Source: Thereva unica (taxonomy: Eukaryota; Arthropoda; Insecta; Diptera; Therevidae). Taken from it: a stretch of DNA of 64,000 nt. The notes under the pieces are model-generated. The model did no database searches and was not told the origin of the DNA. It saw only the letters and a list, made by a program, of their open reading frames with translations. A program made the position numbers and the translations under genes. Positions 42,351 through 53,299 of the stretch are shown here, piece by piece (position 1 is the first letter of the stretch; each line of letters starts with the position of its first letter). Location of the stretch: NCBI GenBank assembly GCA_949987705.1, contig OX465281.1:199627112-199691111 (forward strand), read 5' to 3'.

Positions 42351-43596
42351 TGTTTCGGTCCGAAACACTTATTCATCCAATTAAAAATGCTAAAAAGAAT
42401 AAAAAAGAATTAATTAAAGAAAATAATAAAAGAAATTACATAAACATAACCTGGAGTCGGCTACCATAAGTCAACTCGAATTCCTATAGTGCGATGATGC
42501 AGACTAAAAATAAAAAGAAATAAAAACATAAATAATTGATTGATATGAACCAAAAGATAATAACATGATAAACATATAAACAAACACACTAATAGCAACA
42601 TAACAAACATTTAAAAACAAATATAAACAAACTAGAACATAAAAACTGGAAAATAATACATATCGTAAAATATAACACATAACACAAAAATATATTGAGA
42701 AAAGTAAATACTCACCATAATAAACAATCTTGTAACACAAAACACTTAAAAAAAAATCGAAAATTAAAAATAACAAATATAAAAATATAAAACAAAACAA
42801 ACACACTGCACTCGCGCACAAATAAATTCCACGAACTGTCAGAAAAAGCTCTTGTCAAATGAAAAGCTTTTTGAAGTACTAAAACGCAAATAATTCAAAT
42901 TATAATAAACGAAATCAGTCGGCGCCATATTTTTAACGCGTAGCTCAGTTAAAATTTCGATGAAAGTTGTCACTGTTGCAAGGTGGGGGGACAGCCGGGG
43001 GAAATATAAACCCGATGCAAGCACAGTGCGGGGCTTTTGATCTGTGCAAGTAAAAGCTGTGGCATTGCCCACCATCAAGCATCCATAGAGTTTTTTTATA
43101 ATTTTAATCGCGAATTTGCAGTGGCGTTGCCCACATCGTATAGAGTAGGGTTATATAGAAGGCGAGTATTCACCGTCTTCTCTTTGTTAGGATAGAATAG
43201 GTCGAGTGTTTAAAAAAACGAATTTTTTTAAAATTTTTGAAATTTAATAAAAAAAATTTTTTGAAGTAATTTATCTATCCAATTGAGAAATTGTATAGAT
43301 AAGTTAATAAGGAAAATTTATTATTTTTTCCTTGAGTGCATTTGCCTCAGGTTAAATAATTATTTTCTGAAAGAACAATAAAAAACTAACCAGGGAATTG
43401 GCCCAAACTAAAATATTTGGATAAATAAATATATATATATATATAAAAATTAAGGATTTAGAATTTATAGAATTTATACAATATTTAAAAGAGAAAATAA
43501 TAAGCAATAAAGTAATTTAAATCGAACCAACTTTTTTAATTAAAAAAAGAACCTGATCCACATTGTTTTCAGCAACGGTCAGGTGACACCGTTACA
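42351..43596 (+). repeat. 3' LTR of BEL-1
   Basis: 1,246 bp, the partner of 34395-35642, two bases shorter in the (TA)n tract. Confidence 0.93.
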
Positions 43597-43984
43597 GTTA
43601 GCCTCTTTATAACAAACTCAGTGAATAAATGCGACGTTAGAGAAAAAAGACTGCAAGGTTAACTTAATACTTAACAATTTATTTCAATTATTATAATCTG
43701 CTTATTAACTAAAATTTATTATTTTAATCCAATTTTTCGACCTTTAAATGTACAACCTTTATACACAGCTTTTCTCCTGCTCCGAAGTTTTCCTCTAAGT
43801 TTGGATGGTCTCGGCTGTAGAACCTTTGTTGGTAACAAGCTTTCTCCGCGTATTTGTTACTCCTCGAGCTTTGCGTGGTCACGACTGTAGATCTCCCTGA
43901 CAATGGTGGTGCGGAACTTTGCTGAAAGTTAAATTGCCTTTAATAAAGATATTTGCATTAGCTTCAGGGCAACTAATGCAACCA

Positions 43985-44075
43985 AGAATTTATATTAGCC
44001 CAGTACAGCTAATATAATACGAAATTCACAATTTATATTAGCCCAGTACAGCTAATATAATAAGAAATTCACATT
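43985..44075 (+). repeat. 43-bp tandem repeat of a small hairpin
   Basis: TTTATATTAGCCCAGTACAG occurs at 43989 and 44032; each is followed by CTAATATAATA so that TATATTAGC pairs with GCTAATATA. Similar direct repeats of GTGGAACCTGGTGGGG occur at about 44209 and 44251. Both lie in the BEL-2 LTR. Confidence 0.7.
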
Positions 44076-44325
44076 AGCTTCAAAACGTCTAATGTGACCG
44101 AGTTGAGATCGCTTAGATTTCTACCTCACAGACGTATAGAAGATCAAGAGTGATCTGAGCTTTTGGGCAACGCGCTCCGATATTTATTTGCTCCACTGTA
44201 CTGCGAAAGTGGAACCTGGTGGGGAGCTTCAGGACTTGAAATGCGTCAGTGGAACCTGGTGGGGAACTTCAGAACTTTGTTGAAGATTGTGTTTTTCCTT
44301 GTGTTTGTGTCGGTTGACATTTGAT

Positions 44326-44640
44326 ATGTCATCGCCGGGTAAGTTATGTTTTGTTTTGGGTTTGTATTTTTACTAGTAATTAAATTTATATATTTTTCAG
44401 GGCTCTGGTGGGAGCTTAGGAGTTATGTTGCGGTGGAGCGCTGGATTTTGCATTTCTTGGTGTTGTCAGGTTGGTATTTTTTTGTAAGAATTATTTCTTT
44501 GTGGTGATTTTGTTTTCGTTTCAGGATGGATGCTGCCGATCGTTTATTTTTGGCTGGAGGAACACAGGAACTAGTTCAAGGTAAGTATGTTTGGAAATAT
44601 TTATTTTATTATTTGCTGATATATATTTCTTTTAGGGATA
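44326..44640 (+). other. Cluster of three short GT-AG introns with a 43-codon spliced ORF
   Basis: Candidate introns are 44339-44400 (GTAAGT..TTTTTCAG), 44470-44524 (GTTGGT..GTTTCAG) and 44581-44635 (GTAAGT..CTTTTAG), 62, 55 and 55 bp. Splicing the first two joins an ATG at 44326 to a 43-codon frame ending at TAG 44572-44574. It is hydrophobic (ERWILHFLVLSGWMLPIVYF) like a single membrane segment. The strand is opposite to BEL-2 and the site is within its LTR. Could be an untranslated-leader region of an unrelated transcript, or chance. Confidence 0.35.
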
Positions 44641-44816
44641 CTAAGACTGAACATCCTCTGGGGCCTTGAAGCGTTCGCTTCAATAGAAGGCTATTGATGG
44701 ATTTTTTTTGTTTGTTTGTTTTTTTTTTTGATATATATTGTTTTGATTTTCTTTAATAAAATACACGATTTACTGAACTTGATCGAATTTTATTCCATAG
44801 ACAACAAATTTTGATT

Positions 44817-45332
44817 TTATATGGGTTTGTTGGGGTTCTTTTTTTGCTCCTTGTGCAGGCCGTTGGTGGAGTGCCCTTGTTGGTGTGATTTCTCTGGGGG
44901 GTGAAGTACCACCCGGCACGTTCGTTCCTTGTTTAGGGTGAATCGTAAGATTTTCCCTTCGAACTGGGTGCGATAGGATTTTTTGGCGCTCATAATTCTT
45001 GTCCATGGTAGTGGAAGGGCCTTAATTTTCTCCCATAAGGCGGGTTCCACTATTACATCGGGCGGTGGTTGGTTGCGGCGCATTCGATACTCATCCAGGG
45101 TAATTTTTTTTCGTGGGGTAGGTGGCGTAGCCTCTGAGGTAGTCCTGACCTTTGATGTTGGGACCTTTTGGGGTTGCGTCCGTCGCCGAATTTCTGGGCC
45201 GCATGCTGTGGCTCCAAAGGGTTTCCTGCTGTATGGCCGCTGAGGTGAGGTTGGGGCCGATAATAATTTTTCCTTGATCGGTCTTGGCGGTGTTGTTAAT
45301 TTGGGCACGTCATCGATCCACAAATAATCCAT
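44817..45332 (-). CDS. Post-pol ORF of BEL-2, 171 residues, unknown function
   Basis: Starts 300 bp after the BEL-2 pol stop and ends about 160 bp before the 3' LTR. It has a short acidic start (MDYLWIDDVPK), a long Pro/Arg/Thr-rich linker, a KKITLDEYRMRRNQPPPD motif, and a C-terminal segment with FEGKILRFTLNKERTCRVVL. Position, size class and architecture parallel the post-pol ORF of BEL-1, although sequence similarity is weak by eye. It has no signal peptide or membrane segment. It remains open in an otherwise decayed element. Confidence 0.6.
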   Translation of the reverse strand: MDYLWIDDVPKLTTPPRPIKEKLLSAPTSPQRPYSRKPFGATACGPEIRRRTQPQKVPTSKVRTTSEATPPTPRKKITLDEYRMRRNQPPPDVIVEPALWEKIKALPLPWTRIMSAKKSYRTQFEGKILRFTLNKERTCRVVLHPPEKSHQQGHSTNGLHKEQKKNPNKPI

Positions 45333-45632
45333 TTTTTTTTTTTTTTTTAAATAATAATAACTATTAAAATAATAAATAATAAAATAGAATAAAACTTGTT
45401 GATTCCTTGCACGGTGCTCGGGAAATGAACGAGGTAAAAGAGATTGCTTTCTGACGATTTCGTTAACGGTTTCTTTAGTTGATATTAGAGTGAGTTTCGA
45501 AATTGTTTAAAGTTGGTTTGGATCTATGATTTGGTATTCTGTAGTTGCTTAAAGCCTAGTTTCCTGTTTTAGTTTAATGGTTTGAGATGTTTGTGTCACT
45601 TGCGAATTGTTAAATGGGAGGATTATTATTTA

Positions 45633-45674
45633 TTATTGTGGGGTTGTATTCTGTTCACTGTCATTGATAGGGAG
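45633..45674 (-). pseudogene. Last codons of BEL-2 pol, left of the hAT MITE
   Basis: Joining across the ATAGGGAG duplication gives LARLPI followed by NDSEQNTTPQ and TAA at 45635-45633. The frame that otherwise runs into the MITE from 47267 is an artefact of the insertion. The region 45333-45632 before the next ORF holds nothing else. Confidence 0.65.
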
Positions 45675-47266
45675 CAGAGCTGCACAAAGTACTGACCAAA
45701 ATTACTTGAAGTAGTAAGTACTAAGTAATTGGTAAATGTATTTGAAGTACCAAGTACTATGAGTCATTAATATTTAAAGTACTTGAATTATCAATTACTT
45801 CCAAAATGTACTTGAAATATTTACTTCAAGTACATAGAAAAACTTCAAGTAATTGCAAGTAATTGAAGTACATTGATATTTTAAGTATTTGAAATATCTA
45901 ACTACTTCAATTACTTGAAGTTTTCCTATGTAGTTGAAGCAAATATTTCAAATATTTCAATACAAATATTTCAAGAAAAATACGAATAGTCCTGTGCAAT
46001 TAGTCGAAAAAAGAGCATGAAATTGCATTTCATGATGTACGCAATTTTTTTTTTTTGGAATTTGTTTGGGTACATCTGACAATGTTAAAACCAGGTTTGT
46101 GGGGTCGCAGTGTGTTGGGAAAAGCCGCCATCTTGAAAAAGAGGTAGAGATACCAAATAACCAGTTTCCATGCAGTGATAGCTGAAAATGATCACTGGCA
46201 AGGTGTTGGAGAATAAAATTATCTACAAAATCAGCCCTCAACGAGGTCTGTAAGTTGATTTGGCTAAAAGTTATGGCCGCTCAATCTTCAACCTTGATCA
46301 TGTGGCTGGGGTTGAATGCAGTTTTTTGCGATTAACTCGTAAGATATTCATTTGTGTGGGTTAATGCCGATTACCAAACTTAAAGTGCTAGTAATTACCT
46401 TTAGAATAAGCCCTTAGTCGTCGTTCTCGCTTGTACAGTTTGCGAGTAATCCAACGCCAAAGTTCGTACTGCACGTGCCTGAAATAACTGATAACGCCAT
46501 TTTTTTTTGAATATCTCCTTAACGGTTGCTCATATGATAATGTAGTAAGAAGCAGAAATACGGGTATTAAAATATCTTTCAAATGGGATATTGGCGAAAC
46601 TCTTATGTCGTTTCATGTCCGCGACATAGCGGGTGAAAAGTCAACCGCGAAGGTTGTGACACTTCTCGAGGAATAACTCGCTCGTTTCGCGTGTCGGATG
46701 AATTAGAATTTTATGTAACGCCCTGAATTATCTATATTTTGGGTTATTTAACTACTTTGGAAAATTATATTAATGGGAAATAGCAGCTAAGAATCATAAT
46801 TTTCGAGGTTCTAAAAGTAAAGTTAATGTAAAACTTTCTGACAAGACTGTCTTTGGAATCCGGGAAACATAACGTGTGCAAAGAAGCCTAAATGAAAGTC
46901 ATGAAAAATGAAAGATGTTTAAGCAAAGGTGGTGCAAGCGATTTGTAACCCGAAAAACGGACAGAGAGAATAAAAGACAGCAATTATTATAAGTACTTGA
47001 ACTATTTATTATACTTCAAGTATTTATTAGTACTTAAAGTTTTTATTAGTACTTCAAGTTTCTATTAGTACTTCAAGTTTTTATAAGTACTTGAAGTAAC
47101 TAAAAATATCAAAACCAATTACCAAGTACAAGTATTTGAGTAAAGTACTTGCAACATCAATTACTTTCGTTGGTTTAGAAAAGTAATTGAAGCAAAATAC
47201 TTCAAGTTATATAAAGTAATTCAAGTACTTTTTCAAGTACTTTACTTCAAGTATTGTGCAGCTCTG
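45675..47266. mobile_element. Non-autonomous hAT element with TACTTGAAGT subterminal repeats
   Basis: Ends CAGAGCTGCACAA (45675) and TTGTGCAGCTCTG (ending 47266), flanked by the exact 8-bp duplication ATAGGGAG (45667-45674 and 47267-47274). About 280 bp at each end are dense in TACTTGAAGT and its complement, as transposase-binding arrays are. The middle 1 kb has no convincing coding region. Confidence 0.92.
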
Positions 47267-50200
47267 ATAGGGAGACGAGCTAATTTGGTTATTGGTCGCC
47301 GATTTATTGAGTCTTTCATCTTTATGTCTGCTGTGCGCACTAGACCGTCAGATCCTGGGTGTACGTTGACCACACGGCCGAGTGGCCAATTAAGTGGCGA
47401 TAAGCGATCATCCTTTACTAACACTAAATCTCCTGTTTTCACGTTTGGTTGCATCTGTAACCATTTGGGGCGTTGTTGTAGTCTAGATATATATTCTGTA
47501 GCCCATCGTTTCCAAAAATGTTGTGCCAGTTGCTGAGTGAGCTGCCACCGATTGAGATGATTGATGTTTCTTTCGACTAGATCGGCTTGTGGGGGCGCCA
47601 GAAGAGCATCGCCGATGAGGAAGTGTCCTGGTGTTAATGTATTTAAGTCAGTTGGGTCTTCGCTGATTGGGCACAAGGGACGAGAGTTTAAACATGACTC
47701 AATCTGGCACAGAGTTGTCGCCATTTCCTCAAAAGTTAGAATAACGTTTCCAACAATCCGACGTAGATGTTGTTTAGTTGATTTGACCCCGGCCTCCCAA
47801 AGACCGCCGAAGTGAGGGGCGTGTGGTGGGTTGAAGTGCCACGTTATACCGGCATGAGAGACGTGTTCCGCAAATTGACTTTGTTGTCGAGATATTTCCT
47901 TCAGGTATGCGTTGGCTCCTATGAAGTTGGTGCCGCAGTCGCTATATATGTGTTGAGGTGTTCCTCGTCGTCCTACGAAGCGCTGAAAAGCCGCTAAAAA
48001 TGCCTGGGTGGATAATTCACTAACCAGTTCTAGATGGATAGCTTTCACGGCTAAGCATATAAATACCGCGATGTAGCCCTTTGTAGCGGGGGCTCCTCTC
48101 CTTTTGCTGGTTTTGATGTTGATGGGGCCACAGTAATCGATACCGGTGTTGGTAAATGGTCTTGCTATGTTGACCCTTGGCTGCGGTAAGCTTCCCATTA
48201 ATTGAGTGGCGAGTTTAGCGCGGAGGCGAAAACATATGATGCATTTTAGTAGCAACTTTCGAACAGTGTTTCGACCATCAGCAATGACAAGGTTAGCTGG
48301 GTTCCGCCATGCAAGCTCAAGCGATGGAAGTGGTCGATGATGAGGGTACTTAGATGGTTAGATTTCCCCAGGATGACTGGATGTTGTTCATCATAGCTTA
48401 TATTGGCGTTTTGAAGACGTCCACCAACCCTTAAAAGTCCCTCCTTGTCAAGGAATGGGGATAGATTCAGGAGTTTACTGTCCGTGGATAAAGTATTATG
48501 CCTTTGTAGATGAGTAATATCCTTACTAAAATAGGTCTGTTGATGGAACTTGAGCCAGAAATGTGTTGCTTTCGTTAATTCTTGTGATGTTAACCACAAA
48601 TGCTCAGATTTTGCGCGTGCAACAACTCGAAAGCAGTAAGCGGTGATTCGAATTAGTTTGGGATATGACGAAAACTTAGTGAGAAGCTCTGCTAGGAAGG
48701 GGTTGCATATAGGCTGCACATGGAAGATCTGTACGGGTTTTTTGGCCTCTAGTTCGGTATCGGTAGGTTCTTCTGGTTGAGGCCAATGATCATGATTCTT
48801 GCTCAACCATTTGGGTCCGTTCCACCAAAGAGAAGATCTCAGCAATTCGGTTGGTGAAACTCCTCTTGAGGCGAGATCTGCAGGGTTGTCTGACGAGGAT
48901 ACGTGGTGCCATGGTGCATTTTCTATTAGGCTGAAAATCTCGCTTGTTCGGTTTGCCACGAACGTGGCCCACTTTCTTGGTTGTCCTTTCAACCATGAAA
49001 GTACAATCGACGAATCTGTCCACATATGGATTGGTATATTATGCTTAAGTTGAAGAGCTTCCCGTGTATGCCGTACTAGTTTTGCTGCCAGTACCGCACC
49101 GCATAATTCTAATCTAGGTATTGATATCTGTTTAATTGGTGCTACCTTTGACTTAGACGCGATTAAATGAACGTTGACGATGGTATCTGGAGATTGAACC
49201 CTTAAATATAACGCCGCTGCGTAGGCGTTTTGTGATGCATCGCTGAAGGCGTGTAATTGGATATCGATATTTCCCTGAGTCGTGCCAAACCATCGTGGAA
49301 TTCGTAGTTTTTCTAATAGAGGCAATTGACTCATTAATGTTAACCATGTCTGCTGAATCCTTGGAGGCACCGATTCGTCCCATCCACAGCCGAGCATCCA
49401 TAGAGACTGCATCAGGATTTTTGCGGTCACTATTATTGGGGCAATCCAACCCAGAGGATCGTACAGTTTCGCGATTTCAGAAAGTAGTTCTCGTTTACTA
49501 GTCACTACTCGTTCTGAGGAAATGGTGATTCGGTAGCTGAAGGTGTCAGATGATGGGTGCCAAATAATGCCTAGTGATTTGACACCTTGGTCTAAGCTGA
49601 GATCCACGGAATTGGGTAATGCCTTGTCGTCGTCCGGAATTTGAGTTAGAACAGCCTGGATGTTCGAGAGCCACTTTTTTAGCTTAAAACCCCCGTGCTT
49701 CATAAGTGTCTCGATCTATTGGTAAATGATGGTTGCTTCTGTCTCGGAGTCGGCTCCAGTTAGCAAGTCATCAACATAAAAATCATTTAATGCGATTTTT
49801 GACGCTACCGGGTAGGTGTCACGTTCATCTTCCGCTAACTGTTGAATTGTTCGTATTGCTAGGTACGGAGCGCAGGTTACACCGAAAGTTACCGTGGTTA
49901 AGCAGTAATCCTTTAAGGGTTCTGATGGGGAATCTCGCCATATAATTTTTTGATACTTAATATCATCAGGGTGAATCATGATTTGTCGATACATTTTGAC
50001 AATGTCTGCGATGAGCACAACCTTGAATTTCCTCCATCGATTTAGGACGGCAGTCAATTCATTTTGTAGCGTGGGTCCAGTAAATAGAACGTCGTTGAGG
50101 GAGTATCCAGAGCTGCTTTTCCTTGAGGCGTCAAACACCACTCCTTGAATACTGCGTGATGAGGCAGGTAATAGCTGGTACATGACCACGTGTTGTTTTG

Positions 50201-50762
50201 GTATGTCTTCTCATCATCAAATTCCTCGGCAGGGACCATATGTCCCAGCTCTAAATACTCCTGTATGCATGTGGTGTATTCGTCTTTTAATGATGGGTTG
50301 GACATGAATCTTCGCTCGAGGCTTCGAAAACTTCCAATTGCTGTCGCGCGAGAGCATCCTAACGATCTCTTGTGGGATTCATCGATGAATGGTAGACGTA
50401 CACAGTATTTCCCATCGTCCAAGCGTTTATGAGTTGTTTTATACATTGTCTCACAGGCTTGATCTTCTTGGTTGAGATTTGTGGTTGTGGGGACTTCCTC
50501 CACAAGCCAGAACTTCTGGATTTGTTGGCTGAGAGTGGTTAGTGACACTATTGAAGAGAATGTGTTGATCTTGGTCGAGTGACAGTCCTCTCTACATGTT
50601 TCTCCACTTAGTATCCAACCAAGAATCGTATTTTGAGCCACAGGTTGACCCTTCAGGCCTTTGCGAAGATTGGGTAAGAGAAGTGACCCATAAATCTCTG
50701 CACCAAGAATGACGTCGATACGGCCTGGTCGATCAAATGTAGGATCATCAATATTAAATTTG
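47267..50762 (-). pseudogene. BEL-2 pol (protease end, RT, RNase H, integrase), broken
   Basis: From 50762 leftward: the protease-RT linker with RIDVILGAEIYG, RT blocks with YYLPHHAVFK, GVVFDASRKSSSGYSLND, ADIVKMYRQIMIHP and FYVDDLLTGAD, RNase H (HAFSDASQNAYAAALYL), and integrase (NTGIDYCGPINIK, YSDCGTNFIGA, FGGLWEAGVKS). Damage: frameshift near 50150, an in-frame TAG at 49718-49716, and a frameshift near 48270. SDCGTNF replaces the usual SDNGTNF. The last codons resume past the hAT insertion and stop at 45633. Confidence 0.85.
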
Positions 50763-50768
50763 ATTTAC

Positions 50769-51633
50769 CATTCCATGAATAGCTTGGAGTTCATCCAGGC
50801 TTTTGTTTGTCTTCTGTGTATATTACAGGTAGTTTTGAAATCGCTTTGAAAGGCCTTGGTTTGAGAGACTTGCCAATTACTAAAATTGGCATTTTGTGTG
50901 AACCGTTTGCGTTGCAACAAAAAAGTCCGGTCACTCTCTGCTTGCCCATTTTTGCTCCTCTTGCCGTCGATTCCAAATGGGACACCAAAGCAGTTTTCGT
51001 ATACATTTTGTAATAAAGGCCCGTCTCATCCCCATTGTAAATGTTGGCTAGCGCAATTTTTTCCCGAATTACCCGCTCACGGAAAACTGCCCGAAACTGC
51101 TGTGCTTCTTCTTTATCATTCGAAAGGATTTCCCCGGATAATGTAATACTCCGTACGTGTCGTCTTTTTAATTTGTCGAGCCACCCATTACTCGCCTACA
51201 TCATTATTAAAAAATACTCCATTTTAGTCAAATTTCATCATAAAAAAATAGAAAAAATAGTAAATAAATAAAATGTGTACGAACTTACAGTGAATAACGG
51301 ATATATGCCCTCAGCAAACCTTAGAGCTTTCATTTGAATTATTGCACCGCTGATTGGATTGTTCATCGCCCTCTGCTGATAAAACCACTTTGAAATCGCT
51401 TCCTCCAATATAGGGAAATCGCTTGTTTTCGTTGTTTTTTTAGTTCTTGTTTCAAAATTTGTACATTGTGATAAAATGTTCTCTTTATCACTTTTCATCC
51501 TCGATAAGGTTCTTTGGGAGATGTTATACTCTTTGATTATATCATCAGCACTTTTCGTACTATCACTCAACTTGTCAAGAATATCTTTTTTTGTACCGTA
51601 TGATAATCGCGTTCTTTTACAATTACTAGCCAT
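50769..51633 (-). pseudogene. Tigger transposase exons 1-2 (CENP-B HTH and start of DDE)
   Basis: Exon 1 (51633-51289) encodes the psq-type helix-turn-helix (KSADDIIKEYNISQRTLSRM) and starts the CENP-B-type DNA-binding domain. A 93-bp intron follows. Exon 2 (51195-50769) completes it (ASNGWLDKLKRRH) and starts the DDE_1 domain with IYNGDETGLYYK, whose D is catalytic, and LFCCNANGSHKMPILVIGK. A 1-bp deletion near 50800 in an A run shifts the frame. The exon ends at GAATG|GTAAAT; the next exon is 16.5 kb away, at 34294. Confidence 0.82.
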
Positions 51634-51926
51634 CGTTATAATTTTGCCCAAGAAAAGTCTAACATGAGTACACGATGTATCTCTGTTCGGAGTAAAATGT
51701 AAACTGAATCTGAATCAGTCAAATTTTTCTTAAATAACTAAGGGCGTGCGACGGCCCTGGCGCAGTCCGAAAAAAAGTGAGAGTCATAAAATTCCGAGCT
51801 CAGGGGCAATAAAATGGACATAAACGGAGGTTCGTCTGTACTATCATTAGACTTTTCCTTGCCTTAAAAAAAATGTAAATCGATATTGGTTCCATTTCTG
51901 GTTTTCTGTTCACACTTCCCTACATA

Positions 51927-52176
51927 CAGTGAGCATCAATATAAAGTTAACACAAAAGGCTCAACAACAAAAATACACTAAAAAATCCACGTTTTTACCT
52001 CCTCAAAAAAAATCGGAGGAGGCTACACGACCCCTTAAAATCTTCGTAACAGTCTCTACTACAATTAAAAAATAATTTAAAAATTCGCATTTGCCTCTAA
52101 GGGGGTCCTGGAGGCTCCCTAAAAGGCTCAAAATAAAAAAGGGGAATTTGTGTTAACTTTATATTGATGCTCACTG
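51927..52176. mobile_element. 250-bp Tc1-type MITE
   Basis: 30-bp terminal inverted repeats start CAGTGAGCATCAATATAAAG and are identical at both ends; TA flanks both (51925-51926 and 52177-52178). The interior has no coding capacity. A further copy of the tip begins at 52297 within the palindrome. Confidence 0.9.
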
Positions 52177-52205
52177 TATATACACATCCATCTACACATA
52201 TACTA

Positions 52206-52267
<62 letters not shown>

Positions 52268-52329
52268 TAGTATATGTGTAGATGGATGTGTATATACAGT
52301 GAGCATCAATATAAAGTTAACACAAATTC

Positions 52330-52340
<11 letters not shown>
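52133..52340. repeat. 208-bp perfect palindrome around a (TA)n core
   Basis: Every base from 52133 to 52236 pairs with 52237 to 52340. The arms comprise the right end of the MITE at 51927-52176, then TACACATCCATCTACACATA, then (TA)n. Because of this, the same peptide is encoded on both strands, which is not evidence of genes. Confidence 0.9.
52205..52268. repeat. (TA)n microsatellite
   Basis: About 30 TA units form the palindrome centre. Shorter (TA)n runs lie at 52339-52363 and 52573-52608, next to MITE ends that insert at TA. Confidence 0.95.
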
Positions 52341-52363
<23 letters not shown>

Positions 52364-52572
52364 CACTCACTCAAAAATGTGTTGCAATGTTTTGGAAATT
52401 CAATTGTTTGTCCTTGACTTATTACCCAAATATTGGGTGCAGGATGACTGGGATAATGTAGTTTTTAGTAAAAACTACTTTATCCCATTCATACATCTTC
52501 TGATTTTTGTGTGAATAGGATAGGACAAATAATTCAATTTCCAAAACATTGCAACACATTTTTGAGTGAGTG
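52364..52572. mobile_element. 209-bp hairpin MITE, copy A
   Basis: Ends CACTCACTCAAAAATGTGTT and the reverse complement, flanked by TA on both sides. Arms of about 95 bp pair over nearly their full length. It matches 59747-59955 in inverse orientation and exactly in length. Confidence 0.92.
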
Positions 52573-52608
<36 letters not shown>

Positions 52609-52612
<4 letters not shown>

Positions 52613-53299
52613 ACGAAATGTTTTGGTTTCTCATTCATCGGTATTAAAGCGTTCAATGAATTCAAACTTTAACTAGACTTTAAATAGACTTTCGTTAATA
52701 AATACAAAACAAAATAAAGGCATTCGCGACAATGGTTTCGGACTAATTTTATGAATATTAATACTACGACACTCGGCGTGCGACCGCGTGACACGGCTTC
52801 CATCTTGATCTATCTTCTTTTTCCTTTCTCCCCTTTCCACATACACGCCTGTCGGTTTTTCCGTTATTTCTATCCGACGCTTGGGGTTACCCGGTGTGGG
52901 GTATTTGTGACATATATTTTTTTTCCATTAAATTGTTTTTCTTCAATACAATGTATATTATTTTTTCTTCTTCAATACGATGTATATTACACTTTTTTAT
53001 TCAATACCATGTTTATTATATATATATTTTTTTTTCAATACAATGTCTTCGTTCACATCTGCTCACCATGCAATTAGTTCCGTAATTTGGGTTTTATTAT
53101 AATTTATTTATTCAAAGTTCATTTCTTTTCCTATATACGGCGTTTTTCTTTTAGCATCACATCTTTCCTTCTATTCATATTTCATATTTGTATATATATT
53201 TATAAATTCTTACCGTCTTCCGTTTTGGGACGCTCGAAAAAAAGGGAATGTTTTTCTTTTTCCTGGGTATTTTTTAAGACATATACTTTAACAAACTGT
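52609..53299. other. Gene-free T-rich stretch
   Basis: T-rich sequence with four scattered copies of CAATACAATGT or a close variant between about 52945 and 53045. Nothing codes convincingly. It may be the distal part of the LTR-like segment that follows. Confidence 0.4.

Larger units (their letters stand above)
34395..43596 (+). mobile_element. BEL/Pao LTR retrotransposon BEL-1, intact
   Basis: LTRs at 34395-35642 and 42351-43596 begin TGTTTCGG and end CCGTTACA; I saw only a 2-bp (TA)n length change and one G/A change. The 5-bp duplication GTTAG flanks both ends (34390-34394 and 43597-43601). TTGGTCCTTCGAGCCGG at 35643 is a BEL-type primer-binding site, and AGAGAGGGGAGA before 42351 is the polypurine tract. 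It carries a full pol frame and a second ORF. It inserted in the LTR region of the older BEL-2. Confidence 0.95.
43602..50762 (-). mobile_element. BEL/Pao element BEL-2, decayed and 5'-truncated
   Basis: Minus-strand pol sequence from the protease-RT junction (50762) to the end of integrase (45633), then a second ORF, then a polypurine-like CCCCAGAGGA and an LTR start TGTTCAGTC at 44653. The 3' LTR runs left into the BEL-1 insertion at 43602 and probably continues at 34300-34394. The 5' LTR and gag are missing; the truncation lies six bases inside the Tigger intron donor. A hAT MITE (45675-47266) is inserted near the end of pol. Confidence 0.75.
31162..51838 (-). mobile_element. pogo/Tigger transposon, 20.7 kb after nested insertions
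   Basis: The ends CAGACAAACCTCGGTTTATG (31162) and, inverted, CAGACGAACCTCCGTTTATG (ending 51838) pair with two mismatches; the right end is flanked by TA, the left by CA. The transposase exons lie on the minus strand near both ends in the right order. Insertions account for the rest: a solo LTR (32004-33971) and a BEL element with its own passengers (about 34300-50762). Confidence 0.85.

Noticed and set aside
47242..47266. RAAQYLK end of the BEL-2 integrase frame
   Set aside because: It is the tip of the hAT MITE translated; the native end is at 45633.
52097..52514. Matching frames on both strands with YIYIYI runs
   Set aside because: They come from a perfect palindrome around (TA)n; identical peptides on both strands are a symmetry artefact.
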